Counted from the first letter of the stretch, positions 8,199-18,738 are shown. The stretch: DNA of 64,000 bases from Microbacterium ulmi (GCF_011759705.1 NZ_JAAOZF010000001.1:1-64000); one strand, 5' to 3'. Program-made: numbers and translations. Notes: a model not told the origin generated them from the letters alone.

Positions 8199-8950
8199 CA
8201 GCCCTCTCGCAGGGCGCGAAACGCCGTCGTGCGGTACGGGAGCTCGACGACGGCGTCGCCGATCGCGCCGATCTCGTCGAAGAGCACACCGAGCTCGGCC
8301 TCGATGCGGGCGCGCACGTCCGGCTCGGCCGTGATGATGTAGCTGCGCGAGCGGGCCATGTCGTAGAGCGCCGCGCGGGTCATCGGCCTCGCCCACTCCC
8401 AGGAGCGCTGTTCGAGCGGGCCGAACGGCGACGCGACGCTCGGTCCGCCGTCCGCCAGCGACTGATCGGCGTGGCTGCCGTGCATGATCCGCGTGAGCCG
8501 CGCGACCCATGGGACGCTGTCGTCGCGGATGTTCCAGATGAGCCCGAGCACTCCGCCGTGGCGAAGCACGCGTCCGACTTCGGCCGACCCGGCGACGGGC
8601 TCGACCCAGTGCCACGCCTGCCCGAGCACGACGGCGTCGAGCGAGGCATCCGGAAGAGGTAGCCGCTCCGCCGTTCCCACGAAGGTCGGGATGCCGTGCA
8701 CGGCGCTGCGCAGCACGGCCAGCATCTCGGGGTCGGGGTCGATCGCGACGGTCTCGGCCCCGAGCTCGACGAGCGCGCGAGTGAGCTTTCCCGTCCCCGC
8801 ACCGACGTCGGCGACGCGCACGCTGCGGTCGTGGCTCGCGACGGGCTGAAGCATCCACGCGACGGCCTCGGCAGGATACTCGGGCCTGCCCGCCTCGTAG
8901 GTGCCGGCCTGCCGGCCGAAGGACGTCGACATCTCCGCGCGCTCTGCCAT
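8198..8950 (-). CDS. Class I SAM-dependent methyltransferase
   Basis: 250 aa. Motif I is [12 protein letters not shown] (about 46-57). The acidic loop is AIDPDPEML (about 69-77) and a motif IV-like segment is [15 protein letters not shown] (about 104-118). The AWHW pattern marks the UbiE/Methyltransf_11-like group acting on small molecules. The TAGGCT hexamer (8958-8963) ends 7 bases before the ATG, indicating a leaderless mRNA covering this gene and the overlapping DHFR-like gene. Substrate unknown. Confidence 0.85.
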   Translation of the reverse strand: MAERAEMSTSFGRQAGTYEAGRPEYPAEAVAWMLQPVASHDRSVRVADVGAGTGKLTRALVELGAETVAIDPDPEMLAVLRSAVHGIPTFVGTAERLPLPDASLDAVVLGQAWHWVEPVAGSAEVGRVLRHGGVLGLIWNIRDDSVPWVARLTRIMHGSHADQSLADGGPSVASPFGPLEQRSWEWARPMTRAALYDMARSRSYIITAEPDVRARIEAELGVLFDEIGAIGDAVVELPYRTTAFRALREG

Positions 8951-8957
8951 GTCGTCC

Positions 8958-8963
8958 AGCCTA
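8958..8963 (-). promoter_or_regulatory. Leaderless-type -10 of the methyltransferase gene
   Basis: TAGGCT, 7 bases before ATG 8950. Confidence 0.55.
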
Positions 8964-9010
8964 CGGCGCGCCTCCCCCGCCGCCGCGGGACCCACGGCGA
9001 GGGTGGAGGC

Positions 9011-9622
9011 GTGGCATTGGACTTCACCGCGATCGACTTCGAGACGGCGAACTCCAGCGGCGCCTCGGCGTGCGCCGTCGGCCTGGCCAGAGTCCGCGGC
9101 GGCGAGGTCGTCGCGAGGGCCGGCTGGCTCATCCAGCCTCCGCCGGGGCACGATCGCTTCTTCGAGCTGAACACGCGGATCCACGGCATCCGGGAGGAGG
9201 ATGTCGCGGGCGCGAAGGGCTGGACGGCGCAGCTTCCCGACCTCGTGTCGTTCATCGGCGACGACGTCCTGGCGGCGCACAACGCGGGCTTCGACATGTC
9301 GGTGATCCGCCGTGCGTGCGAGTCGACGGGCGACGAGTGGCCCCGGAACAGCTATGTGTGCAGCCTCCAGATCGCCCGGAAGACGTACGAGCTCGACTCG
9401 TACCGCCTGCCGTCCGTCGCGGCGGCGGCGGGCTTCCTCGACTTCCCGCACCACGACGCGGCGGCGGATGCCCTCGCGTGCGCGCACATCCTGATCCACG
9501 CGGCGCGGCTCGTCGGCGCCCGAGACGTGGCCTCGCTCGCCGAGCTCGCGGGCGTGCGCGTGTCGCACATGCCCGCGCCGGCGCCGACCCCTGCCCCCGA
9601 TCTCGCGGCGATCCGGGCCTGA
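9011..9622 (+). CDS. DEDD-family 3'-5' exonuclease (DnaQ-like)
   Basis: 203 aa. The exonuclease motif I is FTAIDFETANSS (about 5-16). Motif II lies around VLAAHNAGFDMSVI (about 84-97). Motif III is FPHHDAAADALAC (about 143-156), with the catalytic His-Asp spacing of the DnaQ/epsilon class. It could act as a polymerase-proofreading-type or general single-strand exonuclease. Start is GTG at 9011 just after GGAGG. A short Pro-Ala-rich tail follows the domain. Divergent from the methyltransferase. Confidence 0.88.
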   Translation: MALDFTAIDFETANSSGASACAVGLARVRGGEVVARAGWLIQPPPGHDRFFELNTRIHGIREEDVAGAKGWTAQLPDLVSFIGDDVLAAHNAGFDMSVIRRACESTGDEWPRNSYVCSLQIARKTYELDSYRLPSVAAAAGFLDFPHHDAAADALACAHILIHAARLVGARDVASLAELAGVRVSHMPAPAPTPAPDLAAIRA

Positions 9623-9671
9623 CGGGCGACGCCGTCCGGCGGATGTCGGAGGGTCACGGCATCCTCGAGCC

Positions 9672-10982
9672 ATGGACACTCCCCTCGTCTCGGTCCTCGT
9701 GATCGGATGCCTCGCGGCGGGCCTGCTCGCCGGCTGGTTCGCGGGCTCGGCGCGTGCGGCCGCCCGCGCGCTGCGCGACCGCACCGAGCTGCAGGCGCGA
9801 CTCGCAGCATCCGAGGCGTCGCGTCACGGCCTGCACGCCCAGCTCGAGCAGCAGCAGCTGCTGTATCGCGAGCTCACGACGCAGGCGCGCGCCGACCAGG
9901 CCGCGCGCGAGGAGCGGGAGCGCCGCGAGCAGTCGGTGCTGCGCGCGCTCGCACCCGTGAGCGAGACGCTGCAGTCGATGCAGCACAAGGTCGACGCGCT
10001 CGAGCGCGACCGCCAGTCCCAGTTCGGCGCTCTCACCGAGCAGCTCCGGCGCGCGCAGGAGTCCGACGAGGCGCTGCGCGCGACGACCGAGTCGCTCGCG
10101 GGGGCGCTGCGGTCGGGCAGCACGCGGGGGGTGTGGGGCGAGACGCAGCTGCGGCGCGTCGTCGAGGCCGCGGGTCTCACGCGCTACGTCGACTTCGACA
10201 CCCAGTCGTCGATCTCGACGGATGCCGGAGCCGGCCGGCCCGACATGATCGTGCGCCTCCCGGGCGACAAGGCCCTCGCGATCGACGCGAAGGTCCCCCT
10301 CGACGCCTACCTCGAGGCGAGCACGATCCCGATCACGGCGCAGGGCGCCGAGGGCGCCCGTCGCACCGCCCTGCTCGAGAAGCACGTCAAGGCCGTCCGT
10401 GCGCACGTCGACGCGCTCGCGAAGAAGACGTACTGGGCGGGGCTCTCCTCGAGCCCCGAGTTCGTCGTGTGCTTCGTGCCCAGCGAGTCCCTTCTGGCCG
10501 CGGCGCTCGAGGAGGATCCATCCCTCCTCGACTACGCCTTCGGCCGCCGTGTCGCGCTCGCGTCGCCCGTCAACCTCTGGGCGGTGCTCAAGACCGTCGC
10601 CTACACGTGGACGCAGCAGGACGTGTCGAAGGAGGCGAGAACGCTGTTCGAGCTCGGCAACCAGCTCTACGAGCGGCTCGGCGGGCTCGCCTCGCATGCC
10701 GAGGAGCTGCGCCGAGCCATCGAGCGCACGGTCGAGGGATACAACCGGTTCGTCGGCTCACTCGAGTCGAGGGTCCTCGTGAGCGCCCGACGGTTCCCCG
10801 GCATAGACGAGACGAAGCTCGACGCGCTGGCCTCACCTGCGCCCATCGAGAAGGCACCCCGTGCGCTGACGGCGCCCGAGCTCATCGACGGTGCGACGCA
10901 GTCCGCCCTCGAGACCGAGGAGAGGCTGGTCACGGCCGACGTCGGCGACCTGCGCGCACGTCTCGCGACCGACGACCTCTGA
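9672..10982 (+). CDS. rmuC: DNA recombination protein RmuC
   Basis: 436 aa. An N-terminal membrane segment (about 5-23) is followed by a long coiled coil (about 35-150, rich in Glu, Arg and Gln) and then the RmuC nuclease-like domain beginning at RGVWGETQLRRVVEAAGL (about 152-169) and including the IDAKVPLDAY segment (about 201-210). RmuC limits recombination between short inverted repeats in E. coli and has a PD-(D/E)XK-like fold. Length and domain order are normal. It follows the exonuclease by about 50 bases on the same strand. Confidence 0.93.
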   Translation: MDTPLVSVLVIGCLAAGLLAGWFAGSARAAARALRDRTELQARLAASEASRHGLHAQLEQQQLLYRELTTQARADQAAREERERREQSVLRALAPVSETLQSMQHKVDALERDRQSQFGALTEQLRRAQESDEALRATTESLAGALRSGSTRGVWGETQLRRVVEAAGLTRYVDFDTQSSISTDAGAGRPDMIVRLPGDKALAIDAKVPLDAYLEASTIPITAQGAEGARRTALLEKHVKAVRAHVDALAKKTYWAGLSSSPEFVVCFVPSESLLAAALEEDPSLLDYAFGRRVALASPVNLWAVLKTVAYTWTQQDVSKEARTLFELGNQLYERLGGLASHAEELRRAIERTVEGYNRFVGSLESRVLVSARRFPGIDETKLDALASPAPIEKAPRALTAPELIDGATQSALETEERLVTADVGDLRARLATDDL

Positions 10983-11068
10983 CCCCCGAACCGGGTGCGC
11001 GAGGGGCGCCGCCAGCAGGGCGCGATCGTACAGGCGGTCGATCCAGCCGTCGACTCGTCGAATCGGCC

Positions 11069-11275
11069 TCACGCACCGCCCGGGATGAGGCTCAGCAGGA
11101 CGACGACCGTCGCCGACACGACGACGAACGCGCCGATGAACCACCACGGGGAGACCTGCTCGCCTTCGGGGCGGCGCTTGCGCAGCAGCACATCCGGGCG
11201 ACGCGCGGGGTCGGTCGCATTCGCGATGACGGCGTGCGCTCCCGTCTGCGGGGTCGATCCGGTCGATGCGGCCAT
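11069..11275 (-). CDS. Small single-pass membrane protein, unknown function
   Basis: 68 aa: a polar N-terminus followed by one transmembrane helix (about 42-64, SPWWFIGAFVVVSATVVVLLS) and a very short tail. I do not recognise a function. I chose ATG 11275 because GGAGG lies 6 bases upstream; a longer reading from 11311 adds a segment without such a site. It is separate from glpX by about 140 bases. Confidence 0.7.
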   Translation of the reverse strand: MAASTGSTPQTGAHAVIANATDPARRPDVLLRKRRPEGEQVSPWWFIGAFVVVSATVVVLLSLIPGGA

Positions 11276-11412
11276 GTCGATCCTCCTTCGCCCGCCGAGC
11301 GAGCTCGGCATCCTTCGCTCCGATTGTGCCAGAGGGATGCCGCGGCAGAGTCATCGACGACGGCGAGGCACGGCACTCGTGGCAGCCGACGACCGCACGA
11401 CGCAATCGGCGA

Positions 11413-12402
11413 TCACAGCCACTTCGAGGCGAGGTGCTCCGAGGAGATGCGGCGGAGCGTCCCGGAGGTCCCGCGCAGGACGACGCTCTCGGTATACACG
11501 TATCCGTTCTCGCGGCCCACGCCCGCGACGAGCTCGCCGTTGGTCACGCCCGTCGCGACGAAGATCGTGTTGCGCCCCCGGACCAGCTCGTCGGCTTCGT
11601 AGATGTAGCCGTCGAGCTTGAGCCCGGCATCCTGACCCTTCTGCTTCTCGTCGTCGTCGCGCGGCCACAGGCGCCCTTGGATGTGTCCGCCGAGCGCCTT
11701 GATCGCGCACGCCGTCACGATGCCCTCGGGGCTGCCGCCGACGCCGATGCACATGTCGGTGCGCGCGTTGTGGCGCGCCGCGTTGATGCCGCCTGCGACG
11801 TCGCCGTCGGTCATGAGCCGCGTGCCGGCCCCGGCCTCGCGGATCTCGGCGATGAGCCGGTCGTGGCGCGGGCGGTTGAGCACCGAGACGACGATCTCGT
11901 CGACGGGCTTGCCGAGCGCCTTCGCGAGGAGGCGGATGTTCTCGGCGACGGGAAGCCGGATGTCGACGACGCCCACCCCTGCCGGTCCCGTCACGAGCTT
12001 GTCCATGTAGAACACGCTCGAGGCGTCGAGCATCGTGCCGCGATCGGACACCGCGAGCACGGACAGCGCATTGTTGCGGCCGGCCGCCGTGAGCGAGGTG
12101 CCGTCGATGGGATCGACCGCGACGTCGCACTGCGGCCCGCGGCCCGTGCCGACGTGCTCGCCGTTGAAGAGCATGGGGGCGTTGTCCTTCTCGCCCTCGC
12201 CGATCACGATGACTCCGTCGAAGTCGACGGTCGTGAGGAAGGCGCGCATCGCGTCGACGGCTGCCCCGTCTGCTGCCTCCTTCGCACCCCGGCCGATGAA
12301 CGGCACGGAGCGGATCGCCGCCGCCTCGGTCGCGCGTACGAGCTCGAGCGCGAGATTGCGGTCGGGATGCAGGGGGCTCATGTCGGCCGTCAGACTCACC
12401 AT
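11413..12402 (-). CDS. glpX: Class II fructose-1,6-bisphosphatase GlpX
   Basis: 329 aa, dephosphorylates fructose 1,6-bisphosphate for gluconeogenesis. Family motifs include IGEGEKDNAPMLFNGE (metal-binding Glu/Asp region, about 69-84), VAVDPIDGTSLTA (about 96-108) and the central GDVAGGINAAR. It is the main FBPase type in actinobacteria. It lies divergent from fba, whose enzyme catalyses the neighbouring step. TAGGCT (12409-12414) ends 6 bases before the ATG, so the mRNA is probably leaderless. Confidence 0.96.
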   Translation of the reverse strand: MVSLTADMSPLHPDRNLALELVRATEAAAIRSVPFIGRGAKEAADGAAVDAMRAFLTTVDFDGVIVIGEGEKDNAPMLFNGEHVGTGRGPQCDVAVDPIDGTSLTAAGRNNALSVLAVSDRGTMLDASSVFYMDKLVTGPAGVGVVDIRLPVAENIRLLAKALGKPVDEIVVSVLNRPRHDRLIAEIREAGAGTRLMTDGDVAGGINAARHNARTDMCIGVGGSPEGIVTACAIKALGGHIQGRLWPRDDDEKQKGQDAGLKLDGYIYEADELVRGRNTIFVATGVTNGELVAGVGRENGYVYTESVVLRGTSGTLRRISSEHLASKWL

Positions 12403-12408
12403 GGCGTC

Positions 12409-12414
12409 AGCCTA
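12409..12414 (-). promoter_or_regulatory. Leaderless-type -10 of glpX
   Basis: TAGGCT, 6 bases before ATG 12402. Confidence 0.55.
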
Positions 12415-12521
12415 GCCAGCGATCTTCGCGCCAACGCAGAGTTTCAGCCCCGGATGCAGGAAGGAATCGCGATTCTTTCACCCTAGGCAGGAGCCTCCGC
12501 GCGCGAGCGGGCCGCGGCATC

Positions 12522-12551
12522 CTGACTCGCACTCCCCTGCTTCGCTAGAGT
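12522..12551 (+). promoter_or_regulatory. Promoter of fba
   Basis: CTGACT (12522-12527), an 18-base spacer and TAGAGT (12546-12551) form a good housekeeping-type sigma-A promoter. It would give fba a short leader containing GAGGAG 6 bases before its ATG, so fba is a conventional leadered gene, unlike its divergent neighbour glpX. Confidence 0.6.
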
Positions 12552-12586
12552 GACGATGACAGCCCGCCACGACCGAGGAGCATCAG

Positions 12587-13618
<1,032 letters not shown>

Positions 13619-13632
13619 CCTCCGCGGTCGCA

Positions 13633-13663
13633 GGATGCCTCGGCCGATCGGGCCGAGGCATCC
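13633..13663. terminator. Bidirectional hairpin terminator between fba and the MOSC gene
   Basis: A perfect 13-bp stem GGATGCCTCGGCC/GGCCGAGGCATCC with a 5-base loop lies 14 bases after the fba stop and 5 bases beyond the MOSC stop on the other strand. The outer ends of the stem are an inverted pair of the heptamer GGATGCC. There is no long T tract. Confidence 0.8.
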
Positions 13664-13668
13664 CGCTT

Positions 13669-14220
13669 CTATGCGGGGTCCCTGTACCGCTCGAGGATCG
13701 TGGGCGCACCGTCGGGTCGATGCACGACGACGATCTCGTCGCCCGCGCGCACGCGCCCGCCGGTCACGACGCGCAGGTACGGGCCGAGCCGGCGCTCGGC
13801 CGAGAACCGTGTGACCCAGCCGCGCTCGTCGGCTCCGCCGACCCAGCGCGCGAACGTCTGGCACGGCGTTCGCGGCATCGTGACCTCGACCTCGACGCGC
13901 TCGCCGATGCGCCAGCGCTCCCCCACGAGCGCGGAGTTGACGTCGATGCCCTCCGTGCGGAGGTTCTCGCCGAAGAAGCCCGGCGCGAGGTCGCGGCCGA
14001 GCTCCCCGGCCCAGAAGTCCGCGTCCTCCTGCGCATACGCGTACAGCGCCTTGTCGAGGCCGCCGTGGTGCTTCCGGTTGGCCTGCACATCGGCGTAGAT
14101 CCCGTACCGGCCGACCTTCACCGGCCCGTCCACGGGGCGCTTGTCGATGGCCGTCACGCCGATGGTTCCCGCATCCGGGAGCAGCTGATGGACGACGCAG
14201 ACGGCGAGGAGTCGGGCCAT
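13669..14220 (-). CDS. MOSC-domain protein (YiiM-like)
   Basis: 183 aa MOSC (molybdenum cofactor sulfurase C-terminal) domain. Hallmarks are KHHGGLDKALYAYAQEDADF (about 50-69), GFFGENLRTEGID (about 80-92) and the conserved Cys in MPRTPCQTFARW (about 114-125), which in this superfamily contacts the cofactor. Relatives handle Mo-dependent N-hydroxylated compound reduction. The ATG is at 14220. Convergent with fba. Confidence 0.88.
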   Translation of the reverse strand: MARLLAVCVVHQLLPDAGTIGVTAIDKRPVDGPVKVGRYGIYADVQANRKHHGGLDKALYAYAQEDADFWAGELGRDLAPGFFGENLRTEGIDVNSALVGERWRIGERVEVEVTMPRTPCQTFARWVGGADERGWVTRFSAERRLGPYLRVVTGGRVRAGDEIVVVHRPDGAPTILERYRDPA

Positions 14221-14254
14221 CGTGTCATCCTACGGCGGCGCGGCGTGCGGTGAC

Positions 14255-14947
14255 TCAGCCGCCGCCCAGGTCGTACCGCATGAGGATCGTCCCCTTCGCG
14301 CTGCGCAGCTCGACCGACGCGATCTCGTCGACCGACAGCGCCGTCGCGCCGGACAGCCGTGCCGACGCACCGGGCCACGAGCGCCACGTCGACACGGTCG
14401 ACTCGGCACCGTCCGCGCCGACGAGCGTCAGCGCGTACGTCCACCCTGCCTCGGGCACCGGCGGCGCTCCCGGGACGTAGACGTCGGGATACCGGCAGTC
14501 GAGGTCGACGCGGGTCCCCCACGCGACGGAGGTGAGGCGGACGGAGGCCTCGATCGGCACATCCGTCACGCTCTCGAGCGCGAACCCCGCCGTCGGACGG
14601 TTGAGCGCCGCGATCGAGACGGGCACCGCGATCGCGGCGACGATCAGCACGACGGCGGCGGCCGCCGCGGCCCACCGCACGCGCCTCGTGCGACGCGCAC
14701 GCTCGCGTGCAAGCGAGACGAAGCCCGAGCGGGCCGCGGCATCCTCGCCCACCTCGTCGAGGCGTGCGACATCCTGGGCCGACAGGCGCGACAGCAGGGC
14801 CGCTGCGGGAGCGAGCTCCGCGATCGCCCGCGCGCACTCGGGGCACGTGTCGAGGTGCGCCTCGTACGCATGCCTGTCCTGCGCCGAGAGCGCCCCGAGC
14901 ACGTACGCGGCATCCCACTCGGCGTATCTCATGTGTCCGGCTGTCAT
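14255..14947 (-). CDS. ZAS-type anti-sigma factor (RslA/RskA-like)
   Basis: 230-aa membrane anti-sigma factor. The cytosolic N-terminus carries HLDTCPEC (about 31-38), the HxxxCxxC zinc-associated anti-sigma motif. One transmembrane helix (about 92-115) follows, then an extracytoplasmic RskA-like domain of about 110 residues. It should hold the upstream-encoded sigma factor inactive until an envelope or redox signal releases it. The ATGA overlap with the sigma stop couples their translation. A HxxxCxxC motif is often redox-sensitive, as in M. tuberculosis RslA. Confidence 0.9.
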   Translation of the reverse strand: MTAGHMRYAEWDAAYVLGALSAQDRHAYEAHLDTCPECARAIAELAPAAALLSRLSAQDVARLDEVGEDAAARSGFVSLARERARRTRRVRWAAAAAAVVLIVAAIAVPVSIAALNRPTAGFALESVTDVPIEASVRLTSVAWGTRVDLDCRYPDVYVPGAPPVPEAGWTYALTLVGADGAESTVSTWRSWPGASARLSGATALSVDEIASVELRSAKGTILMRYDLGGG

Positions 14948-15450
14948 CGGGTCACGCCCCTCTCCTGGAGGGCGAGACGCAGCGCCCGCAGTCCGTAGTG
15001 CAGTCGCGACTTGACGGTTCCCTCCGGGATGTCGAGCTCGGCCGCCGCCTGCGCGACGCTGCGGCCGCCGTAGTAGGCCTTGACGATGACGGCGCGATGG
15101 TCGGCGCTGATCACGGCGAGCGCCTCCTCGATGAGGATGGCCTCGAACAGCGCGTCGGTGTCGTCGTCTGTCGCGCGCTCGGGGACCTCGCCGACCGGCT
15201 GCTCGTGGCGGTGTCGTGCGCTGCGGATGTCGTCGATCACGAGATGCCGGGCGACGGTGAACATCCACGCACGGGCGGACTCGGGATCCTGCTCGAGGAT
15301 GCGCGGCGTGCGCCACGCGCGAAGGAGGGTCTCCTGCACGACGTCGTCGGCTCCCGCGCGGTCGCCCGTGAGGTGCACGACGTAGCGCCACACGGGTCGT
15401 GCGTGCAGGTCGTACAGCGCCGTGAGGCGCGCGTCGTCATCGGACGGCAT
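14944..15450 (-). CDS. ECF sigma factor of SigK/SigL type
   Basis: 168 aa with region 2 (about 10-75; HLTGDRAGADDVVQETLLRA) and region 4 (about 115-163; SVAQAAAELDIPEGTVKSRL) only, the normal ECF layout. I chose ATG 15450 since GAGGAGG lies 6 bases upstream; a longer reading to 15567 lacks this. It is cotranscribed with a ZAS anti-sigma factor. The upstream promoter matches the SigL consensus of M. tuberculosis, so SigL is the closest named relative by context, though group assignment needs a phylogeny. Confidence 0.9.
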   Translation of the reverse strand: MPSDDDARLTALYDLHARPVWRYVVHLTGDRAGADDVVQETLLRAWRTPRILEQDPESARAWMFTVARHLVIDDIRSARHRHEQPVGEVPERATDDDTDALFEAILIEEALAVISADHRAVIVKAYYGGRSVAQAAAELDIPEGTVKSRLHYGLRALRLALQERGVTR

Positions 15451-15469
15451 CCGTGACCTCCTCGCTGGG

Positions 15470-15497
15470 GACACGAGATCCGTGCGCACGAGGTTCA
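15470..15497 (-). promoter_or_regulatory. Predicted SigL-type autoregulated promoter
   Basis: On the minus strand TGAACC (15492-15497), 16 bases, then CGTGTC (15470-15475), about 20 bases before the sigma start. This equals the published M. tuberculosis SigL promoter consensus (TGAACC and CGTGTC). It supports autoregulation of the sigma/anti-sigma operon. Confidence 0.75.
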
Positions 15498-15580
15498 CGC
15501 CGCGGGACGGCATCCCGCCTCCGAGTATCGCCCCTCCCGACACCGCCCCGGCGGGTCGGTCGCGCACCGCGAGCGGCGGC

Positions 15581-16168
15581 TCAGCCCCCGATGGCGGACT
15601 GCAGCGCCTCCCAGACGGCGGCGTCCATGACGAGCGGCATGAGCAGGAGCAGCGCCGAGACCGTGTTGAACACGACGCCCGCCACGAGCGGGATCCACCA
15701 CGTCAGGCGCCCGGCGCGCAGGCTCACGAACGACAGGGCGGCCGTCGCGAGCCAGCCCACGGCGAGAACGATCGCCGCAGCGACACCCCACGCGCGGGCC
15801 CCCGCGGGGTCGGACAGCTGGGCGTCGACGCCCAAGGCCGACAGCAGCGTGTGCGCGTAGCCCACGTACTCGACGAGCGCGGGGAAGGCCGTCACGACCG
15901 TGATGAGGCCGTAGACGAGGAGCGCGAGCGTCGCGAAGCGATCGGCCGTCCGCGGCCGGGCCCGCCGCGAGGCGGCCGGCGCGGCGGGCGCCGCGGTCCA
16001 CGCGGGCGCAGGGCCGGCCCAGTGCTCGTTCGCCGCCGCAGCGGGGGCGGGTGCGGGCAGCGACTCGGGATGCGCGATCCGCGCGCGCTGCTCCTCGGGG
16101 GTCGCGTACTCGCCGTACTTGGGGCGATCCCGGCCGTCCGATCCCCTCTCGGGCGTGAAGTCGCTCAC
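15581..16168 (-). CDS. DUF6264-like three-pass membrane protein
   Basis: 195 aa. A polar, Pro/Ala-rich N-terminus (1-75, including [16 protein letters not shown]) precedes three transmembrane helices (about 80-101, 127-149, 156-181). The [12 protein letters not shown] pattern is shared by Micrococcales proteins found next to ispH, which fits here: the GTG start overlaps the ispH stop in a GTGA junction. Function is unknown. Confidence 0.8.
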   Translation of the reverse strand: MSDFTPERGSDGRDRPKYGEYATPEEQRARIAHPESLPAPAPAAAANEHWAGPAPAWTAAPAAPAASRRARPRTADRFATLALLVYGLITVVTAFPALVEYVGYAHTLLSALGVDAQLSDPAGARAWGVAAAIVLAVGWLATAALSFVSLRAGRLTWWIPLVAGVVFNTVSALLLLMPLVMDAAVWEALQSAIGG

Positions 16169-17262
16169 GCGCGCGCCCGCCCGCCGAGGGCGCGGTCGTC
16201 GCGCTTGCCCGCGGCGTCCTGGCGCAGCTCCTTGGGGAGCGAGAACATGAGATCCTCCTCGGCGGTGCGGACCTCTTCGACGTCGCGGTATCCCGCGCCG
16301 GCGAGCTCTTGGAGCACCTGCTGCACGAGCACGTCGGGCACCGACGCACCGCTGGTGACGCCGACGGTCTCGACGCCGTCGAGCCAGGACTGCTCGACCT
16401 CGTCGGCGTAGTCGACGCGGTATGCGGCCTTGGCACCGTGCTCGAGGGCCACCTCGACGAGCCGAACGCTGTTGGACGAGTTGGCCGAGCCGACGACGAT
16501 GACCAGATCGGCGCCCGTCGCGACCTTCTTGATGGCGACCTGGCGGTTCTGCGTCGCGTAGCAGATGTCGTCCGACGGCGGATCGTGCAGCTCGGGGAAG
16601 CGCACGCGCAGCCTCCTCACGGTCTCCATCGTCTCGTCGACCGAGAGCGTCGTCTGCGAGAGCCACACGACCTTCGACGGGTCCTTGACCTCGACGCGGT
16701 CGGCTTCGTCGGGCGAGTTGACGATCGTGACGTGGTCGGGGGCCTCGCCCGCCGTGCCCTCGACCTCCTCGTGGCCCTCGTGGCCGATGAGCAGGATCTC
16801 GAAGTCGTCGCGCGCGAACCGCACGGCCTCGCGGTGGACCTTCGTCACGAGGGGGCACGTCGCGTCGATCGCGAGCAGTCCCCGATCGGATGCCGCGGTC
16901 ACGACGGCGGGCGAGACGCCGTGGGCGCTGAAGACGACGTGCGCGCCCTCCGGCACTTCGTCGACCTCGTCGACGAACACGGCGCCCTTGCTCTCGAGCT
17001 CCGTCACGACGTGGATGTTGTGCACGATCTGCTTGCGCACGTAGACGGGAGCGCCGAAACGCTCGAGCGCCTTCTCGACGGCGATGACCGCCCGGTCGAC
17101 GCCTGCGCAGTAGCCGCGGGGCGACGCCAGCAGGACGCGCTTGTGTCCCTGGACGGGGATATCCTTGAGGCGCTCGCGGCGCCGCGGCACGCGCGGAACC
17201 GGCATCCGGATCGCAGGGGCCGCCGGTGCGGCAGGCGATACGGCAGACGAAGGGGCGCTCAC
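16165..17262 (-). CDS. ispH: 4-hydroxy-3-methylbut-2-enyl diphosphate reductase
   Basis: 365 aa iron-sulfur enzyme that makes IPP and DMAPP in the last step of the MEP pathway. The three cluster cysteines are in [19 protein letters not shown] and [10 protein letters not shown], and the catalytic Glu region TTLSVDETM is present. The N-terminus has about 35 extra residues rich in Ala/Pro and Arg, common in actinobacteria. The start is GTG 17262, 6 bases after TAGAAT (17269-17274), so the transcript is probably leaderless. Translationally coupled to the DUF6264-like gene. Confidence 0.96.
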   Translation of the reverse strand: MSAPSSAVSPAAPAAPAIRMPVPRVPRRRERLKDIPVQGHKRVLLASPRGYCAGVDRAVIAVEKALERFGAPVYVRKQIVHNIHVVTELESKGAVFVDEVDEVPEGAHVVFSAHGVSPAVVTAASDRGLLAIDATCPLVTKVHREAVRFARDDFEILLIGHEGHEEVEGTAGEAPDHVTIVNSPDEADRVEVKDPSKVVWLSQTTLSVDETMETVRRLRVRFPELHDPPSDDICYATQNRQVAIKKVATGADLVIVVGSANSSNSVRLVEVALEHGAKAAYRVDYADEVEQSWLDGVETVGVTSGASVPDVLVQQVLQELAGAGYRDVEEVRTAEEDLMFSLPKELRQDAAGKRDDRALGGRARA

Positions 17263-17268
17263 GCCTCG

Positions 17269-17274
17269 ATTCTA
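17269..17274 (-). promoter_or_regulatory. Leaderless-type -10 of ispH
   Basis: TAGAAT, 6 bases before GTG 17262. Confidence 0.6.
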
Positions 17275-17322
17275 CGGCCGGGGCCTGGACGGGCGCCGCG
17301 CGCCGCCGACGAGAGGACGCCC

Positions 17323-17394
17323 ATGACGACCCTGCTGCGGGGCTTCCCGCCCCTGCGAACCGCGAACGCCCCCCACCGGGCGCTGTCACGATGA
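17323..17394 (+). CDS. Possible small leader ORF before xseA
   Basis: A 23-codon ORF ([20 protein letters not shown]...) starts at an ATG with GAGAGGA 6 bases upstream. It ends in a TGA that overlaps the xseA ATG (ATGA). The arrangement would allow translation of xseA to be coupled to this ORF, since xseA has no good ribosome-binding site of its own. It could equally be chance, as no conserved peptide is known to me. Confidence 0.35.
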   Translation: MTTLLRGFPPLRTANAPHRALSR

Positions 17395-18683
17395 CGGGCT
17401 TCCGCCCCGAGCCGGTGCCTGGCCAGGCCCCGCCCCCCGACTCCGTGCACCCCCGCGACTCGAGCGCGCAGGCCCCGACGTCGGTTTCTCGCCTCAACGA
17501 CACGATCCGCGGATTCGTCTCGAACTGGGGGTCTGTGTGGGTCGAGGGCGAGATCACGCTGTGGAACCGCCGCGGCGGCAACGTCTTCGGGCGCTTGAAA
17601 GACCTCGCGACCGACTCGATGATCTCGTTCCGCATCTGGTCGTCGACCCTGCAGCGCCTGCCCGACGACCTCGCGCTCGGCGACCACGTCATCGCGTCGG
17701 TGAAGGCCGACTACTTCGTCAAGACGGGCGACTTCGGGTTCGGCGTCGCCATGATGAAGCACGTCGGGCTCGGCGACCAGCTCGAAAAGCTCGAGCGCCT
17801 GCGCGCCCGGCTGCGCGCCGAGGGCCTGTTCGACGCGACGCGCAAGAAGCCCCTCCCGTTCCTCCCGCACGTCATCGGGCTCATCACGGGCGAGAACTCC
17901 GACGCGGAGAAGGACGTGCACCGCAACGCAGAGCTGCGGTGGCCGCAGGTGGTCTTCCGCACGAGGCATGCCGCCGTGCAGGGCGACCGATGCGTGCCGG
18001 AGACGATCGCGGCGCTCAAGGCCCTCGACGCCGACCCCGAGGTCGACGTCATCGTCATCGCACGCGGCGGCGGCGATCCGCAGCACCTCCTGGGGTTCAG
18101 CGACGAGCGGCTCCTGCGCGCCGTCGCCGCGGCATCCACTCCCGTCGTGAGCGCCATCGGGCACGAGAACGACCGCCCCCTTCTCGACGACGTGGCCGAT
18201 CTGCGGGCATCCACGCCGACGGATGCCGCGAAGAAGGTCGTGCCGGACGTCGCCGAGCAGCGCGCCCTCGTCGCCCACTACCGCTCGCGGCTCACGTCGC
18301 GCCTGACCCAGCGCGTGACCCACGACATCGCACAGCTCGAACAGCTGCGCTCGCGCCCCGTGCTGCGCGCACCGCACACGATGCTGCAGGGCCGCTCGCA
18401 CGAGCTGCACCTGCTCGCCACGCGCGGCCGCGACACGATCGACAGGCGTCTGGACGCGCAGGCCCGTCGCGCGGCCGAGCTGCGCGCCACCCTGCGCGCA
18501 CTCTCGCCCGCGGCCACCCTCGCCCGCGGCTACGCCATCGCGCACCTGCAGGACGGCGTCATCGTCCGGGATGCCGCGCAGGCGCCCGCGGGAGCGGGAG
18601 TCGTCGTGACCGTCGGCCGCGGATCGTTCGCCGCGCGGTCGGAGGGCGAGGTCGCCGAAGGCGCCGACTCGTCGACGGCGTAG
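17391..18683 (+). CDS. xseA: Exodeoxyribonuclease VII large subunit
   Basis: 430 aa catalytic subunit of the single-strand exonuclease. Order: OB-fold (about 30-125, [19 protein letters not shown]), catalytic core with [20 protein letters not shown] (about 150) and [12 protein letters not shown], then [20 protein letters not shown], and a long coiled coil that binds XseB. Length is normal. The ATG at 17391 is the conserved N-terminus. xseB follows 68 bases later with its own leaderless promoter. Confidence 0.96.
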   Translation: MTGFRPEPVPGQAPPPDSVHPRDSSAQAPTSVSRLNDTIRGFVSNWGSVWVEGEITLWNRRGGNVFGRLKDLATDSMISFRIWSSTLQRLPDDLALGDHVIASVKADYFVKTGDFGFGVAMMKHVGLGDQLEKLERLRARLRAEGLFDATRKKPLPFLPHVIGLITGENSDAEKDVHRNAELRWPQVVFRTRHAAVQGDRCVPETIAALKALDADPEVDVIVIARGGGDPQHLLGFSDERLLRAVAAASTPVVSAIGHENDRPLLDDVADLRASTPTDAAKKVVPDVAEQRALVAHYRSRLTSRLTQRVTHDIAQLEQLRSRPVLRAPHTMLQGRSHELHLLATRGRDTIDRRLDAQARRAAELRATLRALSPAATLARGYAIAHLQDGVIVRDAAQAPAGAGVVVTVGRGSFAARSEGEVAEGADSSTA

Positions 18684-18738
18684 CCAGGGCGGCGGAGGGC
18701 GTCGTCCCGTCGGGCCGGAGGTTGCCTCCCGACCCAAC

